NCBI GenBank assembly: GCA_022616415.1
Contig: JAKEEU010000283.1
Coordinates: forward strand, 1 to 33,856
Direction of reading: 5' to 3'
Source: Candidatus Zhuqueibacterota bacterium
GTDB taxonomy: Bacteria > Zhuqueibacterota > Zhuqueibacteria > Zhuqueibacterales > Zhuqueibacteraceae
Length of the DNA: 33,856 bases
Shown: positions 1 through 7,628 of the stretch, piece after piece
How the letters are laid out: each line of letters starts with the position of its first letter
Numbering within the stretch: the first letter of the stretch is position 1
Notes under the pieces: generated by a model
The model's database searches: none
Told to the model about the DNA's origin: nothing
Seen by the model: the letters and a program-made list of their open reading frames with translations, nothing else
Made by a program: the position numbers and the translations under genes

Positions 1-151
1 AACCTTCACGGGCGCGCCGTTTGGGGCGAATGATAATCTGCTCCTGGTACACTTCGAGCTTGACTTCCTCTCCCAACCGCGCCTGCGTGAGCAAAGCCTT
101 GGGGATGCGAATCCCGCGAGAGTTGCCAATTTGTATGATTCGTGTCGTCAT
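1..151 (-). CDS. AbrB/MazE-family antitoxin-like DNA-binding protein (partial)
   Basis: Too short for a standard ORF cut-off and cut by the window edge. Reading from the ATG at 151 gives 50 residues starting MTTRIIQIGNSRGIRIPKAL, followed by a stretch with LEVYQEQIIIRP. This is the swapped-hairpin AbrB pattern: a GNSxGIRIPK core, then an E-x-V-x-L-E-V segment and I-I-I-R-P. Proteins of this type (MazE, PemI, SpoVT/AbrB) are dimeric DNA binders and usually the antitoxin of a MazF-like endoribonuclease. A partner toxin would lie beyond the left edge, so whether this is a complete module cannot be seen. Family assignment is strong; the antitoxin role is inference. Confidence 0.85.
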   Translation of the reverse strand, partial: MTTRIIQIGNSRGIRIPKALLTQARLGEEVKLEVYQEQIIIRPKRRAREG

Positions 152-211
152 AATTACAATGTAATTACAGCCGGTTTGATTTGCAAGAAATATTTGTGCG
201 GAAAAAGGCTA

Positions 212-1648
212 TTAGGCTGACTCACCGCTCATTTCAAGAAAGTGGGCTAGTTGCAAAACATTTTTCTCATCAAAAGCTTTGCCGATGATTTGCAAGCCAA
301 TGGGCAAACCTTTGGCATCGACACCGAACGGAATGGAAATGCCGGGCACACCGGCGAGATTCACGGAGACGGTGAAAATGTCTGCCAGATACATTGCGAG
401 CGGATCGTCGGTTTTCTCGCCGAGCTTGAATGCGGTTGTCGGCGTCGTCGGGGTGAGCAGCACGTCATACTCTTTAAACGCCTGCTCAAAATCGCGGCGA
501 ATGAGCGTGCGCACTTTCTGGGCGCGGCGATAATACGCGTCGTAATATCCGGCGGAGAGCACGTACGTTCCGAGCATGATGCGACGCTTCACTTCCTGGC
601 CAAAACCTTCGCCGCGGCTTTTCACATACATTTCTTCCAACGAGTTCGCTTCTTTGCTGCGATGGCCGTAGCGAGCGCCGTCATAGCGTGCGAGATTGGA
701 CGAGGCTTCGGCGGTGCAGATGATGTAATATGTGGCGATCGCGTATTTCGTATGCGGCAGTGAAACTTCTTTGATCGTTGCGCCGGCTTTTTGCAGACGA
801 ACTTTCGCCGCAGCGACGGCGTCGCGAATTTCTTTTTGCACGCCGTCGGAGAGATACTCTTTCGGCAATCCGACGACTTTGCCTTTGACTTCGCCATCGA
901 GAAATTTGGAAAATTCTTCCACCGGTACCGGCGCGGAAGTGGAATCGCGCTCGTCATGGCCGCAGATGACTTCGAGAACGCGCGCCACGTCTTCGACGGA
1001 ATGGGCAAACGGGCCGATCTGATCGAGCGACGAGGCGAACGCGACGAGGCCAAAGCGCGAGACGCGACCGTAAGTCGGCTTCATTCCCACCACGCCGCTC
1101 AACGCCGCGGGTTGGCGAATCGAGCCGCCGGTATCGCTGCCGAGCGCCACCATCGCCAGATTCGACGCCACTGCAACCGCCGAGCCGCCCGAAGAGCCGC
1201 CGGGCACGTATTCAGTGTTCACGGGGTTTTTCACCGGACCGAACGCGGAGTTCTCAGTGGAGCTGCCCATGGCAAATTCGTCCATATTCGTCTTGCCGAT
1301 GATGATGGCGTCCTCGGCTTCCAACTTTTTGATGAAGGTGGCATCATACGGCGAGACGAAATTTTTGAGAATGCGGGAGCCGCAGGTGAGCCGTTCGCCT
1401 TTCATGGCGAGAATATCTTTGACGGCGGCGATGACACCGGCGAGCTTGCCGGCTTTGCCGTTTTTTATTTTATCATCGATTTCTTTGGCACGAGCGTGGG
1501 CGCGGTCCGGGAAAACCGAGAGGAAGGCGTTGAGGGGTTTGCTCGCTTCAATGCGAGCGAGATAATCATCGGCCAATATCGCACAGGTTAGCTCATTACG
1601 GCGCAACTTCTCCTGAATTTGGCGAATCGTTTGTTTTTGCGGATTCAT
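212..1648 (-). CDS. gatA: Asp-tRNA(Asn)/Glu-tRNA(Gln) amidotransferase subunit A
   Basis: Amidase subunit of the GatCAB complex, which amidates Glu-tRNA(Gln) and/or Asp-tRNA(Asn) with ammonia from glutamine. The 478 residues match the usual GatA length. The amidase-signature triad is complete: Lys77 in AAVKDIL, Ser152 in the GGSSGGSA loop and Ser176 in GSDTGGSIRQP. The start ATG has no strong ribosome-binding site. gatC and gatB are not in the window, which is common because gat genes are often dispersed. It is the last gene of the minus-strand run that begins at purB, 165 bp downstream of tatA. Assignment is firm. Confidence 0.97.
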   Translation of the reverse strand: MNPQKQTIRQIQEKLRRNELTCAILADDYLARIEASKPLNAFLSVFPDRAHARAKEIDDKIKNGKAGKLAGVIAAVKDILAMKGERLTCGSRILKNFVSPYDATFIKKLEAEDAIIIGKTNMDEFAMGSSTENSAFGPVKNPVNTEYVPGGSSGGSAVAVASNLAMVALGSDTGGSIRQPAALSGVVGMKPTYGRVSRFGLVAFASSLDQIGPFAHSVEDVARVLEVICGHDERDSTSAPVPVEEFSKFLDGEVKGKVVGLPKEYLSDGVQKEIRDAVAAAKVRLQKAGATIKEVSLPHTKYAIATYYIICTAEASSNLARYDGARYGHRSKEANSLEEMYVKSRGEGFGQEVKRRIMLGTYVLSAGYYDAYYRRAQKVRTLIRRDFEQAFKEYDVLLTPTTPTTAFKLGEKTDDPLAMYLADIFTVSVNLAGVPGISIPFGVDAKGLPIGLQIIGKAFDEKNVLQLAHFLEMSGESA

Positions 1649-1737
1649 TGATCAAAATGATGCTTGCAGAAATGAGAGCGTAGGAAGGTTGCAAGAAACT
1701 CCGCGTCAAAGGCGAATTTTGAAAAAAGTAAACGCTT

Positions 1738-1760
1738 GAGCCACACCTTGGCCGTGGCTC
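1738..1760. other. intergenic hairpin between tatA and gatA
   Basis: A 7-bp perfect inverted repeat (GAGCCAC / GTGGCTC) with a 9-nt loop lies between tatA and gatA. On the minus strand a T-run precedes rather than follows the stem, so it does not look like a classical terminator for tatA; on the plus strand it is followed by an A-run. It may be a processing or partial-termination structure. Role unknown. Confidence 0.4.
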
Positions 1761-1813
1761 TAAAAAAATACAACAAGTCGTCTTACTGATACTGCATAGC
1801 CCTGCAGAACAAC

Positions 1814-2005
1814 TCAAACTTTCGGCTGGGCCTTAGTCTCTTCTGCTTTTTCTGACGAACCGGCATTCTCCACATTGCTTGCCGCCTTTTTGAACTCTCG
1901 AATGCCCTGGCCAAGTCCACGCGCCAGTTCCGGCAGCTTTTTGGCGCCGAACAACAGCACCACGACAAAAAGAATCGCTGCTATTTCCCACGGTCCAACA
2001 TTCAT
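1814..2005 (-). CDS. tatA: Sec-independent protein translocase TatA (copy 1)
   Basis: Pore-forming component of the twin-arginine translocase, which exports folded proteins. The 63-residue protein has the standard layout: a short N-terminal periplasmic segment, one hydrophobic helix (about residues 8-20, AAILFVVVLLFGA), then the hinge and amphipathic helix KLPELARGLGQGIREFKKA and a charged tail. A clear AAAGGAG site lies about 9 nt before the ATG. It is the second of two adjacent, closely similar tatA genes. tatC is not in the window. Whether one copy acts as TatB cannot be decided by sight; both look TatA-like (FGxxKLPELARGLG). Confidence 0.95.
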   Translation of the reverse strand: MNVGPWEIAAILFVVVLLFGAKKLPELARGLGQGIREFKKAASNVENAGSSEKAEETKAQPKV

Positions 2006-2048
2006 GGCTGTAAGCTCCTTTCAAAATGTAAATATGGTTAACAAAATT

Positions 2049-2231
2049 TTATTTCTCTTTGAAAGCGTCTTGGACGTTCAACTCTTTCTTTACATCATCC
2101 GCCGCTTTCTTAAATTCCTGGATGCCGCGGCCGAGGCCACGAGCCAGCTCCGGCAATTTTTTAGGGCCAAACAGGAGCAGCACGACAATCAGGATAATCA
2201 GCAGCTCGCTCATTCCGATGTTGCCAAACAT
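2049..2231 (-). CDS. tatA: Sec-independent protein translocase TatA (copy 2)
   Basis: Second TatA/E-type protein, 60 residues, with an N-terminal membrane helix (about residues 8-21, ELLIILIVVLLLFG), then PKKLPELARGLGRGIQEF and a short acidic/basic tail. It shares the FGxKKLPELARGLGxGIxEFKKAA block with its neighbour 43 bp downstream, so the pair is probably a tandem duplication. AGGA lies about 9 nt before the ATG. It sits directly after the DUF4321 gene in the same minus-strand run. It retains the acidic N-terminal residue (Glu9) before the helix, expected for a TatA. Confidence 0.95.
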   Translation of the reverse strand: MFGNIGMSELLIILIVVLLLFGPKKLPELARGLGRGIQEFKKAADDVKKELNVQDAFKEK

Positions 2232-2291
2232 ATTTCTGGTTCCTGGTTGCCCCGATTTTCCTTAATAAAATTTTTACAAGGAAGATCAGGG

Positions 2292-2561
2292 TCAGTTCAA
2301 TACCCAACGCAGCAGATAAACCGCCACGCCGATGCCGATCAAACCGACGACATTGATTTTGAGAGTCAACCCAAGTGTGATGCTAAACAGAACGGCGTTA
2401 AGCGTACCGGGGCCGAACCCGATCTCTCCGCTTTTCAAAAAAAATTCTTTCACCACCCCCACCGGCAATAAAAAGCCGACTAACTCACCCAGCAATGTTC
2501 CCGTTAGCGCACCCAAAAGCAAAACGACGACGATAAATCCCAACGAGCGTTTTGAGCGCAC
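2292..2561 (-). CDS. DUF4321 small membrane protein
   Basis: An 89-residue hydrophobic protein that I recognise as the DUF4321 family, a small two-to-three-helix membrane protein of unknown function. Hydrophobic segments are at about residues 8-30 (LGFIVVVLLLGALTGTLLGE), 52-66 and 70-85. The start is GTG, supported by a GAGGAG ribosome-binding site about 5 nt before it. It lies between purQ and the tatA pair. No function should be inferred beyond an inner-membrane location. Confidence 0.8.
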   Translation of the reverse strand: MRSKRSLGFIVVVLLLGALTGTLLGELVGFLLPVGVVKEFFLKSGEIGFGPGTLNAVLFSITLGLTLKINVVGLIGIGVAVYLLRWVLN

Positions 2562-2603
2562 GAAGTCTCCTCGGTTTTGATAATCAAGCCTATTAAAAAT
2601 TTA

Positions 2604-2637
2604 CAATTTTAAATTTGCAATTGCAAATTTAAAATTG
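2604..2637. repeat. 34-bp perfect AT-rich palindrome
   Basis: The 34 bases are exactly self-complementary around 2620/2621 (centre TTTGCAATTGCAAA, flanked by AATTTTAA / TTAAAATT and closed by a C-G pair). It fills the gap between the purQ stop (2641) and the DUF4321 start (2561). There is essentially no loop, so as DNA it could form a cruciform or bind a symmetric dimer; as RNA it could fold back as a weak AU hairpin. No T-run follows on the minus strand beyond the stem itself. Confidence 0.9.
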
Positions 2638-2640
2638 AAT

Positions 2641-3318
2641 TTACGATACAATCGACTTAAAAATTTGTAAGCCACTACTTGAAGCAAGCGCCGATTCGCA
2701 AGCCCTTTCGGGATGCGGCATCAGTCCCATGACGTTGCCCGCTTCATTCATAATGCCGGCGACGTTATCGAGCGCGCCGTTGGGATTGGCCGCCGGCGTC
2801 ACTTCACCTATTGAAGAGCAATAACGAAACAAGATGCGGCGCTGCTCGCGCAATTGCTGCAAGGTTTCAGCATCCGCGTAATAATTGCCGTCGCCGTGTG
2901 CAACCGGCATTTTCAATACCATATCGGTGCAACTTCGCGTGAAAGGCGTATCGGCATTTTCCACTTTCAAATAAACCGGCTTGGCGGCAAAACGCACTTG
3001 GGCGTTGCGCACCAAAGCGCCCGGCAACAAACCGGCTTCGCAGAGAATTTGAAACCCATTGCAAATGCCGACGACGATGCCGCCGCTGCGGACGAATTTA
3101 ATCACTTCATCCATCACCGGCGAAAAGCGGGCGATGGCGCCGGTGCGCAAATAATCTCCGTAAGAAAAACCGCCGGGAAGAATCACCGCGTCGAACCCGC
3201 TCAGATCGCGCTCTTTGTGCCAAATGAAGCGCACCGGCTGGCGGACGACGTATTTGAGCGCGTAGTAACAATCGTGCTCGCAGTTCGATCCCGGGAAAAC
3301 TACAACGCCAAAACGCAT
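2641..3318 (-). CDS. purQ: phosphoribosylformylglycinamidine synthase, glutaminase subunit PurQ
   Basis: Supplies ammonia from glutamine for the fourth step of purine synthesis (FGAR to FGAM) in the PurSQL complex. The 225 residues match stand-alone PurQ. The class-I glutamine amidotransferase triad is visible: Cys86 in VGICNGFQIL, and His202 and Glu204 in MPHPERACE. The oxyanion region LPGGFSYGDYLRTGAIA is intact. A GAGG site precedes the ATG. purS is immediately upstream, separated by the octamer repeat. The large subunit purL is absent from the window. Confidence 0.97.
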   Translation of the reverse strand: MRFGVVVFPGSNCEHDCYYALKYVVRQPVRFIWHKERDLSGFDAVILPGGFSYGDYLRTGAIARFSPVMDEVIKFVRSGGIVVGICNGFQILCEAGLLPGALVRNAQVRFAAKPVYLKVENADTPFTRSCTDMVLKMPVAHGDGNYYADAETLQQLREQRRILFRYCSSIGEVTPAANPNGALDNVAGIMNEAGNVMGLMPHPERACESALASSSGLQIFKSIVS

Positions 3319-3330
3319 GCCACCTCGCGA

Positions 3331-3461
3331 TGGAGTGATGGATCAATGGAGTATTGGAGTGCTGGAGTATTGGAGTGATGGATTACTGGATTCTTGGAGT
3401 GTTCGTATCCCTCATTAATCCAACGATCCAATAATCCATCACTCCAACAATCCATTACTCC
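3331..3461. repeat. octamer tandem repeat arranged as a fold-back
   Basis: From 3347 to 3401 the plus strand reads as consecutive 8-bp units of the form TGGAGTNN or TGGATTNN (seven units in register). After a spacer of about 16 bp, 3418-3461 carries units of the reverse form (ATCCAATA, ATCCATC, ACTCCAAC). The two halves are therefore complementary and could fold into a long imperfect hairpin. The right half overlaps the purS stop codon and the left half approaches the purQ start, so it fills the purS-purQ junction. Confidence 0.9.
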
Positions 3462-3709
3462 TGATCATTTTCTACTACGATAAAGTCATAATTCTCGATC
3501 ACCGGATTGGCCAGCAATTTTTTGCAGGCATTTTCGGTAAGCTGCTGCGCCTGCTCGCGGCTCATGCCGTCGAAAAAAAATTCGATCAATTTTCCGGTAC
3601 GGACTTCCCGAATGCCGGTAAAACCCAGCATCTCCAGGGCGTGGTGAATGGTTTTGCCCTGCGGATCGAGAATGCCGTTTTTGAGGGTGATGTGAATTTT
3701 GGCTTTCAA
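3455..3709 (-). CDS. purS: phosphoribosylformylglycinamidine synthase subunit PurS
   Basis: Small structural subunit that joins PurQ to PurL in the FGAM synthase complex. 84 residues, the normal length, starting MKAKIHITLKNGILDPQGK, the typical PurS opening, with the HALEMLGF and GKLIEF blocks following. The start codon is TTG: family alignment puts the protein start exactly there, and AAGGG lies upstream. The stop codon is embedded in the adjacent octamer repeat. It should be co-transcribed with purQ. Confidence 0.94.
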   Translation of the reverse strand: MKAKIHITLKNGILDPQGKTIHHALEMLGFTGIREVRTGKLIEFFFDGMSREQAQQLTENACKKLLANPVIENYDFIVVENDQE

Positions 3710-3733
3710 CGCGCGCCCTTTGCTGGAAATTTT

Positions 3734-3814
3734 ACCGTCCGGGCGCTCTTGATTCGATGCCCTTGATGAATGGCGGATTTATCATGAGCTTGTGAAACCT
3801 AGTGCCCGGACGGT
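3734..3814. repeat. 11-bp inverted repeat with long loop between pssA and purS
   Basis: ACCGTCCGGGC at 3734-3744 is the exact reverse complement of GCCCGGACGGT at 3804-3814, with about 59 bp between. It fills the gap between the pssA stop and the purS start. GC-rich stem, no adjacent T-run, so a transcript-processing or regulatory fold is more likely than a terminator. Function unknown. Confidence 0.6.
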
Positions 3815-3817
3815 TAT

Positions 3818-4561
3818 TCACTGCTCGCTGATTGAAACATCCGGCAACGGTTCATCTTCTTCGGGCCGCAGGTGATTAATGACGGCGCGCGAGAGCTGCA
3901 CGAAAATATACAGCATCGCCATGGGAAACATCATGACGCCGGGATACTTCAAGATGACGATCGTCGAAGCGACGACGAGCAGCATCAGTACGGTGTTTTT
4001 GCGTCCGCGCCGGAAGGAGAAATAAGGCATGGCATCGAACTCAACGGTCGAGACCATCAGCACCGCGGCCATAAACACGAGCGCGACGGTGACGCCGGGC
4101 ACCCGCATGCCGTCCAAATTATGATAACTGAAAAGCAGGTACGAGCAGAGCAGCGTCGCGCCGGCGGGAATCGGCATGCCTTCAAAAAAACGGCTTTTGG
4201 TGAAACCGCTGACGTGCGTGTTGAACCGCGCCAGGCGAATCGCGCCGGCGGCAAGCGGGGTGAAGCTGATGACGAGGCCGAAGACGCCGAGATGCTGGAG
4301 CTGGGCGAGATAGATCATGATCGCCGGCGCCACGCCGAAAGAGACCACGTCTGCCAGCGAGTCAAATTCAACCCCAAAGTTGGAGTAGCCGCGGGTGGCG
4401 CGCGCGATTTTGCCGTCGAGCACGTCGCAAACCGCGGCGATGATGATCAGCCACGCGGCGGCGCTGAAACGCCCCTGCGTCGAAAAAACGATGGCGAGGA
4501 AACCGAGAAATAGATTGAAAATGGTGAATAGGTTCGGCGCGACTAGTTGTTTACGTATCAT
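3818..4561 (-). CDS. pssA: CDP-diacylglycerol-serine O-phosphatidyltransferase
   Basis: Integral membrane enzyme making phosphatidylserine from CDP-diacylglycerol and serine. The complete CDP-alcohol phosphatidyltransferase motif D-x2-D-G-x2-A-R-x8-G-x3-D-x3-D is present: Asp46, Asp49, Gly50, Ala53, Arg54, Gly63, Asp67 and Asp71. 247 residues with about 6-8 hydrophobic segments. It overlaps the end of psd by 11 bp, so the two are translationally coupled and together make phosphatidylethanolamine. The substrate (serine) is inferred from family resemblance and from the coupling to psd. Confidence 0.95.
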   Translation of the reverse strand: MIRKQLVAPNLFTIFNLFLGFLAIVFSTQGRFSAAAWLIIIAAVCDVLDGKIARATRGYSNFGVEFDSLADVVSFGVAPAIMIYLAQLQHLGVFGLVISFTPLAAGAIRLARFNTHVSGFTKSRFFEGMPIPAGATLLCSYLLFSYHNLDGMRVPGVTVALVFMAAVLMVSTVEFDAMPYFSFRRGRKNTVLMLLVVASTIVILKYPGVMMFPMAMLYIFVQLSRAVINHLRPEEDEPLPDVSISEQ

Positions 4562-5219
4562 GCTTAAGTTCTCCTATTATGCTCTCGCCCGCCTTGACCT
4601 TTTCCCGCAGGCGGACTTTCACTTCTGAATTCAATGGAAGAAAGACTTCCATGCGCGAGCCAAATTTGATCATGCCAAAACGTTCGCCGCGCCGGACGCG
4701 ATGTCCTTCCCGTATCTCACAGACGATCCGCCGCGCCAAAATGCCGGCAATTTGCTTGAACACGATCTTGCTGTCCGGCGTTTCCAGCCCGATGATGGAT
4801 TGCTCATTTTCCGTGGAAGCGGCAGGCTTCGAGGCCACGAAAAATCGGCCCTTTTTGTAACGGAAATATTTGACCTCTCCATCATCCGGCACGCGATTCA
4901 CGTGGACGTTGAACGGCGAAAGAAAAATCGTGACTCGCCGGGTTCGCGCTTTGATAAAATCCGGCTCTTCCGTTTCGTCAATGCCGATGACCGTTCCGTC
5001 AGCCGGCGAAACCACCAACCCCATACCTGCTGGGATATCGCGCTCGGGATCGCGAAAAAAATATACGGTGAAAGCGGCAAGTGCCCAGAAAATCACCGCG
5101 AGCACTCTCAACATGATCGCGACGCTGCCGCCTTCCTGGCGATATCCCAGATATCCCAAGGTCAATAATAAAGCGATCGCGATCAACGCGCTTAAAATCC
5201 CGTAACCCTCACGATGCAC
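4551..5219 (-). CDS. psd: phosphatidylserine decarboxylase proenzyme (short type)
   Basis: Pyruvoyl-dependent enzyme converting phosphatidylserine to phosphatidylethanolamine. 222 residues, the short form. The self-cleavage site is Gly187-Ser188 in MIKFGSRMEVFLP; Ser188 would become the pyruvoyl group of the small subunit. A conserved His106 lies in SPFNVHVNRVP. One or two N-terminal membrane helices lie at about residues 8-55. The start is GTG at 5219, only 5 nt after the purC stop and without a clear Shine-Dalgarno, suggesting translation coupled to purC. Confidence 0.94.
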   Translation of the reverse strand: MHREGYGILSALIAIALLLTLGYLGYRQEGGSVAIMLRVLAVIFWALAAFTVYFFRDPERDIPAGMGLVVSPADGTVIGIDETEEPDFIKARTRRVTIFLSPFNVHVNRVPDDGEVKYFRYKKGRFFVASKPAASTENEQSIIGLETPDSKIVFKQIAGILARRIVCEIREGHRVRRGERFGMIKFGSRMEVFLPLNSEVKVRLREKVKAGESIIGELKHDT

Positions 5220-5224
5220 AGGGA

Positions 5225-5956
5225 TCAGACTTTTTCTCCTTCCAGTTCGATGAACACCCGGCGGCGCACTTCTTCATAATTTTTTTCCACGGCGTTCGGG
5301 TCCTGGCGCGACCGCTCGGCGTTGTATTTCTCGCCGGTTTCAGCGTCCCACCAGCGGCAATTGTCGAGAGACAGCTCGTCGCCGACCAGAATGTGATTTT
5401 TATAGCGCCCAAATTCGAGCTTGAAGTCCACCAGCTTCAGGCCGCGACGAATAAAAAATGCTTTCAAAACGGCGTTGGCTTTGGTGACGTACCGTTCGAC
5501 CATTTTCAGCTCATCGGCGGTGGCCAGGCCAAAAGCGACGACATGGTGTTGATTGACCATCTGATCGTCTTTGGTGTTGTTTTTCAAATAATATTCAACA
5601 ATCGGCTTCTCGAGAATTTCGCCGTCTTTCAGGCTGTAACGCTTGGCAAAGCTGCCGGTGGCAATGTTGCGCACCACGACTTCCAACGGGATAATTTGCA
5701 GCCGCCGGACGAGCATGCTGCTTTCGCTCACCCGCGAGACGAAATGCGTCGGCACGTTGAAACTCTCGAGATAACGGAACAGATGGGCCGAAATCTGATT
5801 GTTAATAGCGCCGGGCTTGAAAGCCTTGCTCCGTTTCGAGCCGTTCATCGATGGAATGTCGTCTTTGAATTCCATGATGACCTGTTCGGGATTCTCGGTA
5901 TCGTAGAGAATTTTCGTTTTCCCCTCGAAGATCTTTTTTTTCTTCTTAATCGCCAT
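5225..5956 (-). CDS. purC: phosphoribosylaminoimidazole-succinocarboxamide synthase (SAICAR synthetase)
   Basis: Joins aspartate to CAIR with ATP in purine synthesis. 243 residues, normal length. The family pattern is complete: N-terminal FEGKTKILYDT, then MEFKDDIPSMNGSKR, the SAICAR signature LEVVVRNIATGS, and DFKLEFGR near residue 187. GGAGAGAGG directly precedes the ATG. Followed 5 nt later by psd on the same transcript. Assignment is firm. Confidence 0.97.
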   Translation of the reverse strand: MAIKKKKKIFEGKTKILYDTENPEQVIMEFKDDIPSMNGSKRSKAFKPGAINNQISAHLFRYLESFNVPTHFVSRVSESSMLVRRLQIIPLEVVVRNIATGSFAKRYSLKDGEILEKPIVEYYLKNNTKDDQMVNQHHVVAFGLATADELKMVERYVTKANAVLKAFFIRRGLKLVDFKLEFGRYKNHILVGDELSLDNCRWWDAETGEKYNAERSRQDPNAVEKNYEEVRRRVFIELEGEKV

Positions 5957-6034
5957 CCTCTCTCCTATGACTTAGGCAGAAATGAAAGGCATCATCATTA
6001 AAGTTGGTTCGTGTTGGCTTGATGCGCACGACTA

Positions 6035-7354
6035 TCAAGCGGCCTCCAGACCCAGCCGCCGGAAAATGGTGTCAACATGACGAAGATTTTTATGCAGATC
6101 GAAACAATGGCGAATTTCGCCGGCGCTGAGATGTTGCCGGATCGTCTTGTCGGCGAGCAGGCGTTCCAAGAAGCCGGCGGGCTTTCCACCCACGTTCAAA
6201 TCTTCCCAAGTGGCCATGGCATGCGTTTGCACGAGGCGATAAGCCTCTTCGCGCGCCATGCCTTTTTGCGCCAGCGCCAGCAGCACCTGTTGCGAGAAGA
6301 CCAGGCCGCCGGTGCGTTCGAGATTGCGCCGCATGTTTTCCGGATAGACTTGCAGATCACGGACGATGCGGGTGAATTGGTGCAGCATGTAATCCAGCAG
6401 CGCGGTGCTATCCGGCAAAATCACCCGTTCCACCGAGCTGTGGCTGATGTCGCGTTCGTGCCAGAGCGCGACGTTTTCCAGCGCCGCCATGGCGTTGGCC
6501 CGCAGCACGCGCGCCAAACCGGCGATGCGCTCGCAAGTGATTGGATTGCGCTTGTGCGGCATGGCGGAGGAGCCTTTCTGGCCCTTGCCGAACGGCTCCT
6601 CGGCTTCGAGAATCTCGGTGCGCTGCAAATTGCGAATTTCCACGGCGAATTTCTCGAGCGAGGCGCCGATCAGGGCGTTCGTGGCGAGAAATTCCGCGTG
6701 GCGGTCGCGCTGCAAAATTTGCGTGGAAATCGGCGCCGGCTGCAGATCAAGATGTTTGCAAACGTATTCTTCGACAAACGGGTCGAGGTGTGCAAACGTG
6801 CCGACCGCGCCGGAGATTTTCCCGACGGAAATCGTGTCGATCGCGCGTTGCAGCCGTTGGAGATGGCGATCAAGCTCAGCGAACCAAACCGCCATTTTCA
6901 GGCCGAAGGTCGTCGGCTCGGCGTGAACACCGTGTGAGCGACCGATGCACACGGTGTGCTTATGTGCCAGCGCCTGTTGGCGAACCGCCTCGCGCAACGC
7001 TTTGATTTTGTCAACGAGCAGCAGGCCGGCTTGCCGCATCTGCACGGCAAGCGCGGTATCCAGCAAATCCGACGACGTCATGCCGAGATGAATGTGGCGG
7101 CTCTCCGGCCCGACGTATTCGGCGACATTGGTCAAAAACGCGATAACGTCGTGCTTGACGGTTTCCTCAATCTCTAAAACTCTATGACTGTCAAACTTTG
7201 CTTTTTGTTTGATCACCTCGACCGCTGCCGCCGGCACCACTCCCAACTCCGCCTGCGCTTCGCAAGCAAGTATCTCGATCCGGAGCCAGATGGAGAGTTT
7301 GCTCTCCTCGCTCCAGAGGCGCGCCATTTCGGGGAGGGTGTAGCGAGGGATCAT
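6035..7354 (-). CDS. purB: adenylosuccinate lyase
   Basis: Acts twice in purine synthesis, releasing fumarate from SAICAR and from adenylosuccinate. 439 residues, the normal length for the Bacillus/Thermotoga type. The fumarase/aspartase-superfamily signature GSSAMPHKRNP is at about residues 261-271 with the catalytic Ser262/Ser263 loop, and His141 in GRSHGVHAEP is the expected general acid region. First clear housekeeping gene of the minus-strand run, followed 78 bp later by purC, with which it acts consecutively. Confidence 0.97.
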   Translation of the reverse strand: MIPRYTLPEMARLWSEESKLSIWLRIEILACEAQAELGVVPAAAVEVIKQKAKFDSHRVLEIEETVKHDVIAFLTNVAEYVGPESRHIHLGMTSSDLLDTALAVQMRQAGLLLVDKIKALREAVRQQALAHKHTVCIGRSHGVHAEPTTFGLKMAVWFAELDRHLQRLQRAIDTISVGKISGAVGTFAHLDPFVEEYVCKHLDLQPAPISTQILQRDRHAEFLATNALIGASLEKFAVEIRNLQRTEILEAEEPFGKGQKGSSAMPHKRNPITCERIAGLARVLRANAMAALENVALWHERDISHSSVERVILPDSTALLDYMLHQFTRIVRDLQVYPENMRRNLERTGGLVFSQQVLLALAQKGMAREEAYRLVQTHAMATWEDLNVGGKPAGFLERLLADKTIRQHLSAGEIRHCFDLHKNLRHVDTIFRRLGLEAA

Positions 7355-7366
7355 TTGTAACGATGC

Positions 7367-7546
7367 TTAGTTTTTCTTTTTTCCCGGCTTACGATTTGCT
7401 TCCAACACCAATTGAATCGCCTCGCGCAAATTCGCACGAGCTTCTTCCAAAGTTTTTCCCTGGGTGTTGGCGCCCGGCAATTCTTGAACAAAACCAATGT
7501 AGCCTAAAGGCACTTTTTGAAAAACGGCGGTCAAGTTTATTTGCAT
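7367..7546 (-). CDS. HicB-like antitoxin (orphan)
   Basis: A 59-residue frame with GGAG about 8 nt before the ATG. It reads MQINLTAVFQKVPLGYIGFV, then QELPGANTQGKTLEEARANL, then REAIQLVLEANR. This is the HicB RNase-H-like half: a G-Y-I-G-F-V strand, ELPG-x-N-T-Q-G-x-T and EEAR-x-N-L-x-E-A-I. HicB normally neutralises HicA, a small mRNA interferase encoded next door. No HicA-like frame is visible in the 82 bp upstream, and purB starts 12 bp downstream, so it appears solitary. No separate DNA-binding domain is present. Confidence 0.85.
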   Translation of the reverse strand: MQINLTAVFQKVPLGYIGFVQELPGANTQGKTLEEARANLREAIQLVLEANRKPGKKKN

Positions 7547-7628
7547 AAATGCTACTCCACTCAGATTGCGAAGTCTGCCAGCTCCTGGTTACCAACACTT
7601 CAATATCGAGATCAAGTTGACGCCAGTC

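Noticed and set aside
791..1591. 266-codon plus-strand frame opposite gatA
   Set aside because: Antisense to a gene with a full catalytic triad; composition is that of a shadow frame.
1596..1817. 73-codon minus-strand frame between tatA and gatA
   Set aside because: It runs through an intergenic hairpin and into gatA's 5' end out of frame, with no ribosome-binding site and no domain.
7389..7598. 69-codon minus-strand frame overlapping hicB
   Set aside because: It lies out of frame with the HicB reading, which has a ribosome-binding site and clear family motifs.
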